Positions 43,952-52,545 of a stretch of DNA of 64,000 bases are shown here, piece after piece. This DNA is from an uncultured Coriobacteriaceae bacterium. GTDB lineage: Bacteria > Actinomycetota > Coriobacteriia > Coriobacteriales > Atopobiaceae. The notes below the pieces were generated by a model. The model had not been told where the DNA came from and searched no databases. It saw only the letters and a list, made by a program, of their open reading frames with translations. A program made the translations under genes and the position numbers. Location of the stretch: NCBI GenBank assembly GCA_902791035.1, contig CADAUA010000001.1, positions 310,001 to 374,000 of the forward strand, written 5' to 3'. Numbering within the stretch: position 1 is the stretch's first letter; every line of letters begins with the position of its first letter.

Positions 43952-44003
43952 GCGCCCTCCCTAAGGACAAGGCCCAGCTCATCGCCCACTTAGGATAATT
44001 CTC

Positions 44004-44089
44004 ATGTATACCATTTGTACACGTAATTGCTGCAGTGTCTGTACATGTTGTACAGTTATTTTTGGTATTTCATGTACACCATGTACATG
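44004..44089. promoter_or_regulatory. TGTACA palindromes upstream of the second DUF4143 gene
   Basis: Three related sites: ATGTATACCATTTGTACA (44004-44021), TGTACATGTTGTACA (44040-44054) and CATGTACACCATGTACATG (44071-44089). The 18-45 bp spacing and AT-rich setting 50-140 bp upstream of the ATPase start fit an operator array. No regulator gene is adjacent. Confidence 0.65.
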
Positions 44090-44129
44090 AAATTCCGCCA
44101 AAATGATGCATGAGACAACACGCTGGCTT

Positions 44130-44262
44130 TACCCCAAAGTGACATGTCACTTGCAGGTGCCCCGCCCCGGCCGCCGGCGACAAGGGCACCCCAATCTACC
44201 TGCAGCTATATAACATGCAACCAACTGCCGCCCACCTGCAAGTGACATGTCATTTGCAGGTG
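44130..44262. repeat. Composite palindrome element, copy 4 (left arm partly lost)
   Basis: Right palindrome 44233-44262 is intact apart from one base. The left palindrome (44130-44159) keeps only its right half and the inner part of its left half. The core contains CTACCTGCAGCTATATAACA. It lies 210 bp upstream of the esterase gene. Confidence 0.8.
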
Positions 44263-44472
44263 GGCGGCTTCATCGCTGCTCGCCGCACGCTGCCCCACGC
44301 GCACATGCCGTGTGGTTCTGTTATCTGGAACAGCATCGAAACACACCGCTGCTACCATGTCGTACCCGTACGTCCACAGGGAACGCGGGGGACGCCCCGC
44401 GCCGCCCCACAAACCTTGATTTACCAGCCGGGCAGCGCCTCCCGCGCGCCCGCCACATAGAAAGGAACCCTC

Positions 44473-45654
44473 ATGAACCGCGACTGGATCACCTGGAAGA
44501 GCGACAACCTGGGCCGCGACATGCACATCCTCGTGTATGGCAACGGCGGCTACCCCATCGTGTGCTTCCCCACGCAGGACTCCCCCTGCACCAACTACGA
44601 GGACTTCGGCATGGTGGACACCATCGCCGACTACATCGAGTCCGGCCAGGTGCAGCTCTTCTGCCTGGATTCCGTCGACAAGGACTCCTGGTCCGACCAG
44701 TTTGGCGACAAGCACTGGCGTGCCCAGGTCCAGGAGGCCTACGTGCGCTACGTGACGCAGGAGGTCATTCCCTTCGTGCACGACCGCAACCAGTCCGGCT
44801 GCCTGCCGCTGGCCTTCGGCTGCTCCATGGGTGCCACCCACTCCGTGATCTTCGCCCTGCGCTTCCCGGACCTCTTCCAGGGCTGCATCGCCCTCTCCGG
44901 CGTGTATGACTCCAAGTTCTTCTTCGGCGACTGGATGGACGAGACCCTCTACCAGAACTCTCCCGTCCACTTCCTGCCCAACCTGCCAGCCGACCACCCC
45001 TTCGTGGACCTCTACAACCAGCGCGACCTGGTGCTCTGCATCGGTCAGGGCGCCTGGGAGGATGGCCTGGGCGACCAGCGCTTCCTGGCGCAGGTCTTCA
45101 AGGACAAGGGCATCGACGCCTGGTGCGACTTCTGGGGCACCGACGTGTGCCACGACTGGCCCTGGTGGAAGAAGCAGATCCGCTACTTCCTGCCCATAGT
45201 GCTCGACGACATCCGCGCCAAGGAGGCTGCTGCCGCGCAGGCCGCAGTCGAGCCCGCACCGGAGCCGGAGCCCGTTGCCGAGAAGCCCGTGGCCGTGGCT
45301 GAGCCCACGCCGGAGCCCGAGCCGGTGGCCGAGGAGCCCGCGCCCGTGGCCGAGCCCGCACCTGCGCCTGAACCCGCCAAGAAGTCGACGGCGAAGAAGG
45401 CCCCGGCGCGCAAGGCCACCACGAAGAAGCCCGCAGCCGCAGCCAAGAAGCCTGCAGCCAAGTCCGCCACCGCCGCCAAGCCCGCGACCAAGAAGCCCGC
45501 GCCCAAGGCCGGCGCCGCGGTGAAGAAGGCCACCGCCACCAAGGCCGCCACGGCCAAGTCTGCGGAGAAGCCCGCAGCCACCAAGGCCACGACCTCCACG
45601 GCGAAGAAGGCCACGACCCCGCGCACTTCTCGCCGGTCCACGAAGTCCGAGTAG
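44473..45654 (+). CDS. Esterase (alpha/beta hydrolase) with Pro/Glu linker and histone-like Lys/Ala tail
   Basis: 393 residues. Residues 1 to about 250 form an esterase-D/Ag85-like hydrolase with nucleophile Ser118 in FGCSMGATH and catalytic His227 in DVCHDWPWW. A Pro/Glu/Ala linker (about 256-301) follows, then a 90-residue tail of Lys, Ala, Thr and Pro repeats (AKKAPARKATTKKPAAAAKK), like histone H1 tails. ATG at 44473 has AAAGGAACCC. No signal peptide, so it is cytosolic; the tail may bind nucleic acid or another polyanion. It precedes an ATP-grasp gene. A paralogue without Ser and His lies at 54875-56098. Confidence 0.85.
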   Translation: MNRDWITWKSDNLGRDMHILVYGNGGYPIVCFPTQDSPCTNYEDFGMVDTIADYIESGQVQLFCLDSVDKDSWSDQFGDKHWRAQVQEAYVRYVTQEVIPFVHDRNQSGCLPLAFGCSMGATHSVIFALRFPDLFQGCIALSGVYDSKFFFGDWMDETLYQNSPVHFLPNLPADHPFVDLYNQRDLVLCIGQGAWEDGLGDQRFLAQVFKDKGIDAWCDFWGTDVCHDWPWWKKQIRYFLPIVLDDIRAKEAAAAQAAVEPAPEPEPVAEKPVAVAEPTPEPEPVAEEPAPVAEPAPAPEPAKKSTAKKAPARKATTKKPAAAAKKPAAKSATAAKPATKKPAPKAGAAVKKATATKAATAKSAEKPAATKATTSTAKKATTPRTSRRSTKSE

Positions 45655-45665
45655 TTAAGCAGGTC

Positions 45666-45700
45666 GGGCGACGGCCCTGGCGCTGCCCGGACCGTCGCCC
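45666..45700 (+). terminator. Hairpin after esterase gene
   Basis: GGGCGACGG/CCGTCGCCC stem with a 17-nt loop, followed by CTTGTTTCC, 12 bp after the esterase stop and 35 bp before the ATP-grasp start. It may end or attenuate the transcript. Confidence 0.65.
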
Positions 45701-45734
45701 CTTGTTTCCATAAGACACCGATCGGGAGCACATC

Positions 45735-46925
45735 ATGAACTTCGTCTTCGTGTCTCCGCAGTTCCCGGAGACGTACGCCAACTTCTGCGAACGGCTGGCC
45801 GAGCGCGGCGTCACGGTGCTGGGCATCGGCGACGCCCCCTACGACGGCCTTCCCCAGGCCCTGCGCGACGCCCTGACGGAGTACTGGTACGCCCCCTCGC
45901 TGGAGGACTACGACCAGGTCTTCCGCGCCTGCGCCTACTTCTCGTACAAGTACGGAAAGATCGACTGGATCGAGTCCAACAACGAGTACTGGCTGAGCCT
46001 GGACGCCCAGCTGCGCACCGACTTCAACGTGACCACCGGAGCCAACGCCCAGACCATGGCCGCCTGGCAGAGCAAGGCCGCCATGAAGCCCCTCTACGCG
46101 GCGGGCGGCGTGCCCTCCGCACGCCAGGTGCCCGTGACCACCATCGAGGCCGCGGCGGACTTCGTGGACCGGGTGGGCGTGGCCTTTGCCAAGCCCGAGT
46201 ACGGCATGGGCGCGGCCGGCACCATGAAGGTGGAGACCTGGGAGGACCTGGAGACCCTCTTTGCCGAGAAGGGAGACTCCCCCTACGTGCTGGAGGAGTT
46301 CGTGCCCGCCAGCGAGATCTGCGCCTACGACGCCATCCTGGACTCCGACTCCGAGCCACTCTTCGAGAACGAGGAGGAGTTCCCGCCGTCCATGAGCGAG
46401 GTGGCCCAGAAGCAGATCGACCTGGCCTACTGGTGCCGGCCCGACGTGGAGGAGGAGCTCCGCCAGATGGGCCGCGCCACGGCCAAGGCCTTTGGCATCA
46501 AGAGCCGCTTCGTCCACATGGAGTTCTTCCGCCTGGCGGAAGACAAGCCCGGCCTGGGCAAGAAGGGCGGCTTCGTGGGCCTGGAGGTCAACTGCCGGCC
46601 CGCTGGCGGCTACACTACCGAGCTCATGAACTACGCCCACTCCACCGACGTCTACACCATCTGGGCCGACATGGTCTGCCACGACCAGCTGCTGCGCTCC
46701 GTGGACGAGACCTCCTGGTTCTGCGTGGACGCAGGCCGCCGCAACGTGCACAGCTACGTGCACGACCACGACGACATCGTGCGCACCTGGGGCGACCGCA
46801 TCGTCATGATGCGGCCCATCCCGCAGGCCCTCTCCGACGACCTGGGCGACTTCATGTACGTGGCGCGCGTGGCCACCGAGGACGAGCGCAAGGCCTTCGT
46901 GGACTACGTGCAGGAGCAGCGATAA
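45735..46925 (+). CDS. ATP-grasp domain protein (CarB-like ligase)
   Basis: 396 residues. N-terminal Rossmann-like part (MNFVFVSPQFPETYANFCERLAERGVTVLGIGD), then an ATP-grasp: SKAAMKPLYAAGGVP, VAFAKPEYGMGAAGTMKV, PYVLEEFVPASEICAYDA, HMEFFRL and LEVNCRPAGGYTTELMNYA, the metal site. Such stand-alone ligases join a carboxylate to an amine or thiol. ATG at 45735 has GGGAGC. It follows the tailed esterase by 80 bp, which suggests joint action; substrates are unknown. Confidence 0.82.
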   Translation: MNFVFVSPQFPETYANFCERLAERGVTVLGIGDAPYDGLPQALRDALTEYWYAPSLEDYDQVFRACAYFSYKYGKIDWIESNNEYWLSLDAQLRTDFNVTTGANAQTMAAWQSKAAMKPLYAAGGVPSARQVPVTTIEAAADFVDRVGVAFAKPEYGMGAAGTMKVETWEDLETLFAEKGDSPYVLEEFVPASEICAYDAILDSDSEPLFENEEEFPPSMSEVAQKQIDLAYWCRPDVEEELRQMGRATAKAFGIKSRFVHMEFFRLAEDKPGLGKKGGFVGLEVNCRPAGGYTTELMNYAHSTDVYTIWADMVCHDQLLRSVDETSWFCVDAGRRNVHSYVHDHDDIVRTWGDRIVMMRPIPQALSDDLGDFMYVARVATEDERKAFVDYVQEQR

Positions 46926-46933
46926 GGGCGAGC

Positions 46934-47815
46934 ATGGCAGCACAGCAGACCGAGCACTCCCCCTACGACTGCTCGACCGCCGAGGAGGCCTTCGACGACT
47001 GGCGGCGCAAGACCCTCTGGGCCCACGTCCTGGGCGGTGCAGGCATCGTGGTGGCCACCTGGGTCTACCTCGCGCAGACCCGGCAGACGTTCGCGGGCTT
47101 CCTGCTGCTCCTGGTGGTGACGGCGGGGATCGCCGTAGCCGTGGCCTGGTGCGCGAACCGCCTCTGGGCCGACGTGGTGGGCATCGCCGCCCGCGACTGC
47201 GACCCGCAGAAGTGCCTGGAGGTAGTGGACCGCGTGACCAAGATGCGGCGTGGACGTGGCTTCGCGAATACGAGCGACCTCGCTTATGCGGCATGCAGCC
47301 AGCTCTTGGGCTACGACGACATCGCGCTCGCCTGGGCCGAGAAGGCCAGCGAGAACGCACCGCGACCCGCCCACTGGGTGCAGATCATAGGCGTCCGGCT
47401 GGATGTGGCGATCCGTGCGCGGGACTGGCGCCGCGTCCAGCAGCTCCGCGACCAGGCGCTGCAGCTGGCACACGACCTCGAGGACCCGCACGGGACCGAC
47501 CGGCTGGTGTCGGCGCAGCTGCAGGACCTGGCGCGCGACCTGGTGAGCCAGGCCAACGAGGGTCTCTACCGCGCCAACGGCAACTGGTCCGCCGCGCTGG
47601 AGGAGGTCGGCCGGCTGGAGGCGGGGGTCGACACCCCACTGGCCGAGATGGAGAACGCCATGCGACGCGCGAAGGTGCTGGAGCTGGTGGGCATGCCCCA
47701 GCTGGCCCGCGGGCAGTACGAGCTCGTGGCCGCCGGTGCCGGGACCTGCGCCATGCGGGCGGAGGCTCAGCGCTGGCTGGACGCCCATCCCAGGCCGGAG
47801 GTCACGCAGGCATGA
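46934..47815 (+). CDS. Membrane protein with helical (TPR-like) C-terminal domain
   Basis: 293 residues. Two adjacent membrane helices (LWAHVLGGAGIVVATWVYLA and FAGFLLLLVVTAGIAVAVAW) near residues 28-75 are followed by some 200 residues of paired helices that resemble TPRs (DLAYAACSQLLGYDDIALAWAEKA, WRRVQQLRDQALQLAHDL). No enzyme motif. ATG at 46934 is 8 bp after the ATP-grasp stop. It overlaps the HAD gene by 4 bp. Confidence 0.72.
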   Translation: MAAQQTEHSPYDCSTAEEAFDDWRRKTLWAHVLGGAGIVVATWVYLAQTRQTFAGFLLLLVVTAGIAVAVAWCANRLWADVVGIAARDCDPQKCLEVVDRVTKMRRGRGFANTSDLAYAACSQLLGYDDIALAWAEKASENAPRPAHWVQIIGVRLDVAIRARDWRRVQQLRDQALQLAHDLEDPHGTDRLVSAQLQDLARDLVSQANEGLYRANGNWSAALEEVGRLEAGVDTPLAEMENAMRRAKVLELVGMPQLARGQYELVAAGAGTCAMRAEAQRWLDAHPRPEVTQA

Positions 47816-48666
47816 CGGACACCACGCCCGGTCGCGGCTGCGGCCCCGTCTGTGACCTTCTTGCCCTCGACATGGACGGCACACTTCTCAACGGGCGGAA
47901 GGAGCCGGATGCCGAGGCCCTCGCCGCCGTTCGGGAGGCCACGGCACGCGGCAAGGTGGCTGTCATCGCCTCCGGGCGGGCCTTCTGCCAGCTGGCCCAG
48001 TACCGCGAGACCCTCGACGCAGCGGGCTTTGGTTACTACGTGTGCTGCAACGGGGCGAACGTGTACGACCGCGAGGGGCACGCCCTTCTCTCCGGCTCGC
48101 TCGACGCAGAGGACGTGCGGCTGCTGCTCGCGGTCTGCGAAGGCGTGGACGTCATGCAGGACTGCACCTCCCATGGTCAGGTGTTCGTGCAGGAGGACCA
48201 GTTCCCCAGGATGGCCCACTGGGACATGGGCATGTACCACGACCTGCATGCGCGCACGTCGCGCTTCGTGGACGACATGCCTCGCTGGATGCTCGAGCAC
48301 CAGAGGGAGATCTCCAAGCTCAACCCCCACTTCACGACCGCGGAGGTGCGCGGGCGCGTGCGGGATACCCTGGCGCCGCGCATCCGCGGCGAGCTCGTTG
48401 ACGCCGAGACCACCAGCCTGGAGATCACGCCAGCCGGTATGAGCAAGGGCACGGGCGTCATGTGGCTCGCCGAGCAGCTGGGGATCCCCCGCGAGCGCGT
48501 GGGCGCCGTGGGCGACTCCGGCAACGACCTTCCCATACTCGCCGCGGTGGGCGTGCCGGTGGCCATGGGCAACGCATACCCCCAGGTCAAGGCGGTCTGC
48601 CGCTTTGCGGTGGCCGACAACGAGCACGGCGGAGCGGCCGAGGCCGTGCGACGCTTCCTGCGATAA
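47812..48666 (+). CDS. Cof-type HAD-family phosphatase
   Basis: 284 residues. LLALDMDGTLLNG (motif I), ASGRAF (motif II), GMSKGTGVMWL with the motif III Lys, and GDSGNDLPILAAVG (motif IV). Cap type C2B. Cytosolic sugar or flavin phosphate phosphatase. The ATG overlaps the previous stop (ATGA), so the esterase, ATP-grasp, TPR-like and HAD genes probably form one unit. Confidence 0.87.
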   Translation: MTDTTPGRGCGPVCDLLALDMDGTLLNGRKEPDAEALAAVREATARGKVAVIASGRAFCQLAQYRETLDAAGFGYYVCCNGANVYDREGHALLSGSLDAEDVRLLLAVCEGVDVMQDCTSHGQVFVQEDQFPRMAHWDMGMYHDLHARTSRFVDDMPRWMLEHQREISKLNPHFTTAEVRGRVRDTLAPRIRGELVDAETTSLEITPAGMSKGTGVMWLAEQLGIPRERVGAVGDSGNDLPILAAVGVPVAMGNAYPQVKAVCRFAVADNEHGGAAEAVRRFLR

Positions 48667-48880
48667 GGATATCCGAACCACAGCGATGCATCCGGCGCGC
48701 TATGTGCGGCCCGAGCCCGTTACGAACCGTTCCGGGTGCCCTTGTCGCGCCCAATCCCACCCACCGCCGTCCGCGAGAGCTTATACGCCCCTTACAATCG
48801 CCCGCCGGCAGCTGCCCATACTGGAGGTATCTGTCGGTAGCGGACGCACGGGTTTCCCGCGCGCGGAAGGGGTGTCGCGG

Positions 48881-50668
48881 ATGGGAACCACTCAAGGGGG
48901 CGAGCGCAAGGGTGTACGCGGAGGCGAGCACAGGCGCGGGCGCGCGGCGGTCCCCGTCGTGCTTCTTGCCCTGCTCGTGATGTTCGGCGGAGCCTTTCTT
49001 GCCCTGAGCCTCTCTGCGTGTGGGACGGACGCAAGCGAAACCGAAACCGGCGACTCCTGGTCCGCGCCCAACGCGGACGACGTCGAGACCATAGGCGACG
49101 TCTCCGTGATCACCATGGGCAAGACCCAGAAGTTCACGCCCAAGGACCCCACGGCGGCTACCCTCGTGATCGCCTCCGGCTCGGAGAACAAGGAGGCCAA
49201 GTCCGCCATCGCCATCGCCTGCGCCCAGTCGGGCGTGACCGTGGAGATGCACTACATGGGCTCCGTGGACATAAAGAACCTCCTGGCCTCCGGGGCCGAC
49301 GGCTACGACGCCGTGTGGCCGGCGAGCTCCATCTGGATCTCCATGGGCGACACCCAGCACCTGGTCAAGGACACCCAGTCCACCTCCACCACTCCCGTGA
49401 TCCTGGGCATGGCCAAGTCCATGGCCACCGAGCTCGGCTGGTACACCCCCGGCCAGACCACCTCCGTCCCCACGGCCGACATCGTGCGCGCGGTCCAGAG
49501 CGGCAAGCTGGCCTTCTCGATGACAAGCGCCACCCAGTCCAACTCCGGCGCCTCGGCCTACCTGGCCTTTCTCACCGCGCTTGCCGGCAAGGACACCCCT
49601 CTTACGGCGGACGACCTGGAGAGCGCGACCCTCCAGGACTCCATGAGGGACCTTCTCTCCGGCGTGGACCGCTCGTCGGGCTCGTCCGACTGGCTCAAGG
49701 AGATGGTCGTGGCCAACCCCGACCAACACAGGGCCATGATCAACTACGAGAGCCTGGTCATCGCCGCAAACAAGGAGCTGACCGAGGCCGGGGCCGACCC
49801 GCTCGTGGCCGTCTACCCCGCGGACGGCATCGCCGTCTCGGACTCCCCGCTCGGCTACATCGACCGCGGGCAGGGCAACGAGGAGGTCTTCTCCAAGTTC
49901 CAGGAGGCCCTGGCCACAGACGATGCCAAGCTGGAGCTGGAGCGCGCGGGCAGGCGCACGGGCCTAGGCGGCAAGCTGGCCCATGCGGACGACGCCCAGG
50001 TGCAGGCGGCCTTCGACCCGGACTGGGGCATCACCGAGGACGCCTCGGTCCTGCGGACGGCACCCATGCCGGCAGCCGACGTGATGACCCAGGCCCTCAA
50101 CCTCTACCAGTCCACCCTGCGCAAGCCGGCCTACACCATCTGGGTGGTGGACTACTCCGGCTCCATGGAGGGCGCGGGCAAGGAGGGAGTGACCGAGGGC
50201 CTGCGCCTGGCGCTCGACCCCGCCGAGGCCACGCGGTACATGATCCAGCCCAGCGACTACGACCTCAACGTGTTCGTCCCCTTCAACCACAGCGTGATAG
50301 ACACGGAGTTCGCCACCGGTGCGGACACGCAGGACCTGCTGGCCCTGGCCGAAGACACCTCGGCGACCGGCGGCACGAACATGTACATAGGCCTCGAGGC
50401 TGCCCTGCAGTACCTGCCCAAGGACGAGGACGCCTTTACCGTGGCCATCATCCTCATGACGGACGGCCAGTCCGACGTTGACGACAAGGACGACTTCATG
50501 CGGCAGTACCAGGAGCTGGGGCGCGACGTGCCCATCTTCCCCATCATGTTCGGGATGGCGGACAGCTCGCAGCTGGAGCCGCTGGCCCAGATGTCCGACG
50601 GCAAGGTGTTCGACGGCCGCTCCGGGGACCTGGCCCAGACCTTCCGCGAAGTGAAGGGCTACAACTGA
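48881..50668 (+). CDS. VWA-domain lipoprotein with solute-binding-like N-terminal part
   Basis: 595 residues. A basic start, a hydrophobic helix and lipobox LSLSAC (Cys47) indicate a lipoprotein on the outer face of the membrane. Residues about 65-400 look like a periplasmic-binding-protein fold (TLVIASGSENKE, SKFQEALATDD). A VWA domain from about 415 has a full MIDAS: DYSGS, a Thr in ATGGTNM and Asp in LMTDGQSD. ATG at 48881 has GAAGGGG 8 bp upstream. It is first in the VWA-XpaC-SBP-TelA operon. Confidence 0.85.
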   Translation: MGTTQGGERKGVRGGEHRRGRAAVPVVLLALLVMFGGAFLALSLSACGTDASETETGDSWSAPNADDVETIGDVSVITMGKTQKFTPKDPTAATLVIASGSENKEAKSAIAIACAQSGVTVEMHYMGSVDIKNLLASGADGYDAVWPASSIWISMGDTQHLVKDTQSTSTTPVILGMAKSMATELGWYTPGQTTSVPTADIVRAVQSGKLAFSMTSATQSNSGASAYLAFLTALAGKDTPLTADDLESATLQDSMRDLLSGVDRSSGSSDWLKEMVVANPDQHRAMINYESLVIAANKELTEAGADPLVAVYPADGIAVSDSPLGYIDRGQGNEEVFSKFQEALATDDAKLELERAGRRTGLGGKLAHADDAQVQAAFDPDWGITEDASVLRTAPMPAADVMTQALNLYQSTLRKPAYTIWVVDYSGSMEGAGKEGVTEGLRLALDPAEATRYMIQPSDYDLNVFVPFNHSVIDTEFATGADTQDLLALAEDTSATGGTNMYIGLEAALQYLPKDEDAFTVAIILMTDGQSDVDDKDDFMRQYQELGRDVPIFPIMFGMADSSQLEPLAQMSDGKVFDGRSGDLAQTFREVKGYN

Positions 50669-51381
50669 TGGGCGGCGCGCTGGGAACGCTTTTGGGCATA
50701 GCCGCCGGCCTGGCACTTGGCGGCGCGGTGGTCTGGCTCGTGCCGGGCCTGCCGGGCGTGGTGGCCGGCATGGCCGCGGCCGCCCTGGGCTACCTGGGCG
50801 TGTCCCTCTTGGCCACGCCCGAGCGGCGGCTGGGCGGCCAGGCGGCCTCCCTCCTGCCCAACGGCGAGGCCATCTCCGCCAAGCTCGACGAGGCCCAGGT
50901 CGTCATGCGCAAGCTCGACCGCGCGGCCGGTCGCACGCGCGACGCCAAGGTGCGCAAGGCGCTGGGCCGCCTCTCGCAGGCCCTGGGCAAGCTCGTAGCC
51001 TACGTGCAGGACAACCCCTCGGCCTACCGGCCCCTCGCCCACTGGCTCAACACCTACGCAGACCAGTGCGACTCCGTGCTACAGAGTTGGTCGCAGCTGG
51101 AGGCCTCGGGCGACGCGCAGAACACCCGCGAGGGCCGAGACGACGTGCTATTGGCCCTGGAGGGGCTTGCCACCGCAGCCGAGGGCGAGCTTGGCCAGGC
51201 CACCGACGCCCACGTGGCCCAGCTCGAGGCCAGCCAGGAGGCCATCCGCCGCCTGGCCGCCATGGACGGCTACGACGCCGCCTCGCCAAAGGTGTCGAAC
51301 CCCACTGGCGCGAACGGCACGAGCGGCACGAGCGACGCGAGCGACGCGAACGGCACGCGTGAAGGGAGCGAGTCCCGATGA
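50668..51381 (+). CDS. XpaC-like (5-bromo-4-chloroindolyl phosphate hydrolysis) family protein
   Basis: 237 residues. Two N-terminal membrane helices (LLGIAAGLALGGAVVWLVPGLPGVVAGMAAAALGYLGVSLL) are followed by a helical XpaC-type domain (AKLDEAQVVMRKLDRAAGRTRD, LSQALGKLVAYVQDNPSAYRPLAHWLNTY). The tail is Ser/Thr/Asn/Gly-rich. XpaC occurs with TelA in membrane-stress systems. The ATG overlaps the VWA gene stop (TGATG). Confidence 0.78.
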   Translation: MGGALGTLLGIAAGLALGGAVVWLVPGLPGVVAGMAAAALGYLGVSLLATPERRLGGQAASLLPNGEAISAKLDEAQVVMRKLDRAAGRTRDAKVRKALGRLSQALGKLVAYVQDNPSAYRPLAHWLNTYADQCDSVLQSWSQLEASGDAQNTREGRDDVLLALEGLATAAEGELGQATDAHVAQLEASQEAIRRLAAMDGYDAASPKVSNPTGANGTSGTSDASDANGTREGSESR

Positions 51382-52481
51382 AGATGAGCAGGTCCAAGCT
51401 GATAGGCCTTGTCGCCGTGGTGGCGGCCGTGGGCATCGTGGGCGCTGTCTTGGCCTGGCGCCAGGCACAGCCGGAGCCCGAGGTGCCGGTGCCGCCAGCC
51501 CAGCCCACTGTGGTCACCGGCTACCTGGGAGGCGAGAAGATCAGCCTCTTTGACGACGACCAGTTCCAGAGCCTGGCCACCGACGCCGGCCTTTCCGTGA
51601 GCTACAAGAAGGCCGGCTCCCTGGCCATGATGGACGCCGACCTGACGGGCATGGACTACCTCTTCCCGTCCAGCCGCGCAGCCGTGGAGTACGGCGCCAC
51701 CAAGGGCGTGACCTCCTCCGACCAGGACATCGTGTTCAACTCCCCCATCGTGGTCTACACCTACCGCGACGTGGCCGACTCGCTGGTGGCCTCCGGCCTG
51801 GTGAGCAAGGAGGGCGAGGTCTACCACCTGGACGCTGCAGCGGCCGTCCAGGCCATGGCCGAGGACAAGACCTGGGCGGACCTGGGCTGGGCCAGCGGCT
51901 ACGGGCAGTTCCGCATAGACTCCACCGACCCCACCAAGTCCAATTCCGGCAACGAGTGGGCGGCCCTGGTGGCCACCATGCTCAACGGCGGCTCCCCCGC
52001 CACCGTGGACTCCATCGAGCGTGACAAGGACACGATCCTCGCGATCTTCTCAAAGTCCGGCTGGATGGAGACGAGCTCCGAGGACTCCTTCGCCCAGTTC
52101 CTCACCTTGGGTGAGGGCTCCAAGCCCATGATGGTGGGCTACGAGTCGCAGATCCTGGACCTGGCGGTAAACGAGCCCGACCTCTACGCCCAGGCCAAGG
52201 ACGACGTGGTGATCGCCTACCTGACGCCCACCGTGTGGTCCACGCACGTAATCATGCCACTGGACGACGCGGGCGTGCAGCTGCGCGACTTTCTCAAGAG
52301 CGACGCAGTGCAGCGGCTGGCCTGGGAGCGTCACGGCTTCCGCAACGCCTCCTACGCCGCGGCCGGCTCCACCGAGCAGTTCGGCGTGCCCGGCGTGGTA
52401 GACAAGGTCGGTGCCGCCGTGGAGCTGCCCAGCACCGATGCCATGAACCGCCTGATCGACCTTCTCGCAAACAAGCACTAG
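51378..52481 (+). CDS. Membrane-anchored solute-binding-like protein
   Basis: 367 residues. One N-terminal membrane helix (LIGLVAVVAAVGIVGAVLAW) with no lipobox, then a periplasmic-binding-protein-like domain (YLGGEKISLFDDDQF, DIVFNSPIVVYTYRDVA, GGSPATVDSIERDKD). The domain resembles the N-terminal half of the VWA lipoprotein two genes upstream, which suggests shared descent. The ATG overlaps the XpaC-like stop (ATGA). No ABC permease is nearby, so it is not a normal transporter subunit. Confidence 0.72.
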   Translation: MKMSRSKLIGLVAVVAAVGIVGAVLAWRQAQPEPEVPVPPAQPTVVTGYLGGEKISLFDDDQFQSLATDAGLSVSYKKAGSLAMMDADLTGMDYLFPSSRAAVEYGATKGVTSSDQDIVFNSPIVVYTYRDVADSLVASGLVSKEGEVYHLDAAAAVQAMAEDKTWADLGWASGYGQFRIDSTDPTKSNSGNEWAALVATMLNGGSPATVDSIERDKDTILAIFSKSGWMETSSEDSFAQFLTLGEGSKPMMVGYESQILDLAVNEPDLYAQAKDDVVIAYLTPTVWSTHVIMPLDDAGVQLRDFLKSDAVQRLAWERHGFRNASYAAAGSTEQFGVPGVVDKVGAAVELPSTDAMNRLIDLLANKH

Positions 52482-52545
52482 CAACTGGGGTACAACATCA
52501 GCATGACGCGAACGCAAGGGCCATGCCACGAACCAGGGAGGAACC

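Noticed and set aside
45183-47360. 725-codon open frame on the minus strand opposite the esterase tail and ATP-grasp gene
   Set aside because: It crosses two well-supported plus-strand genes and has no start signal or domain.
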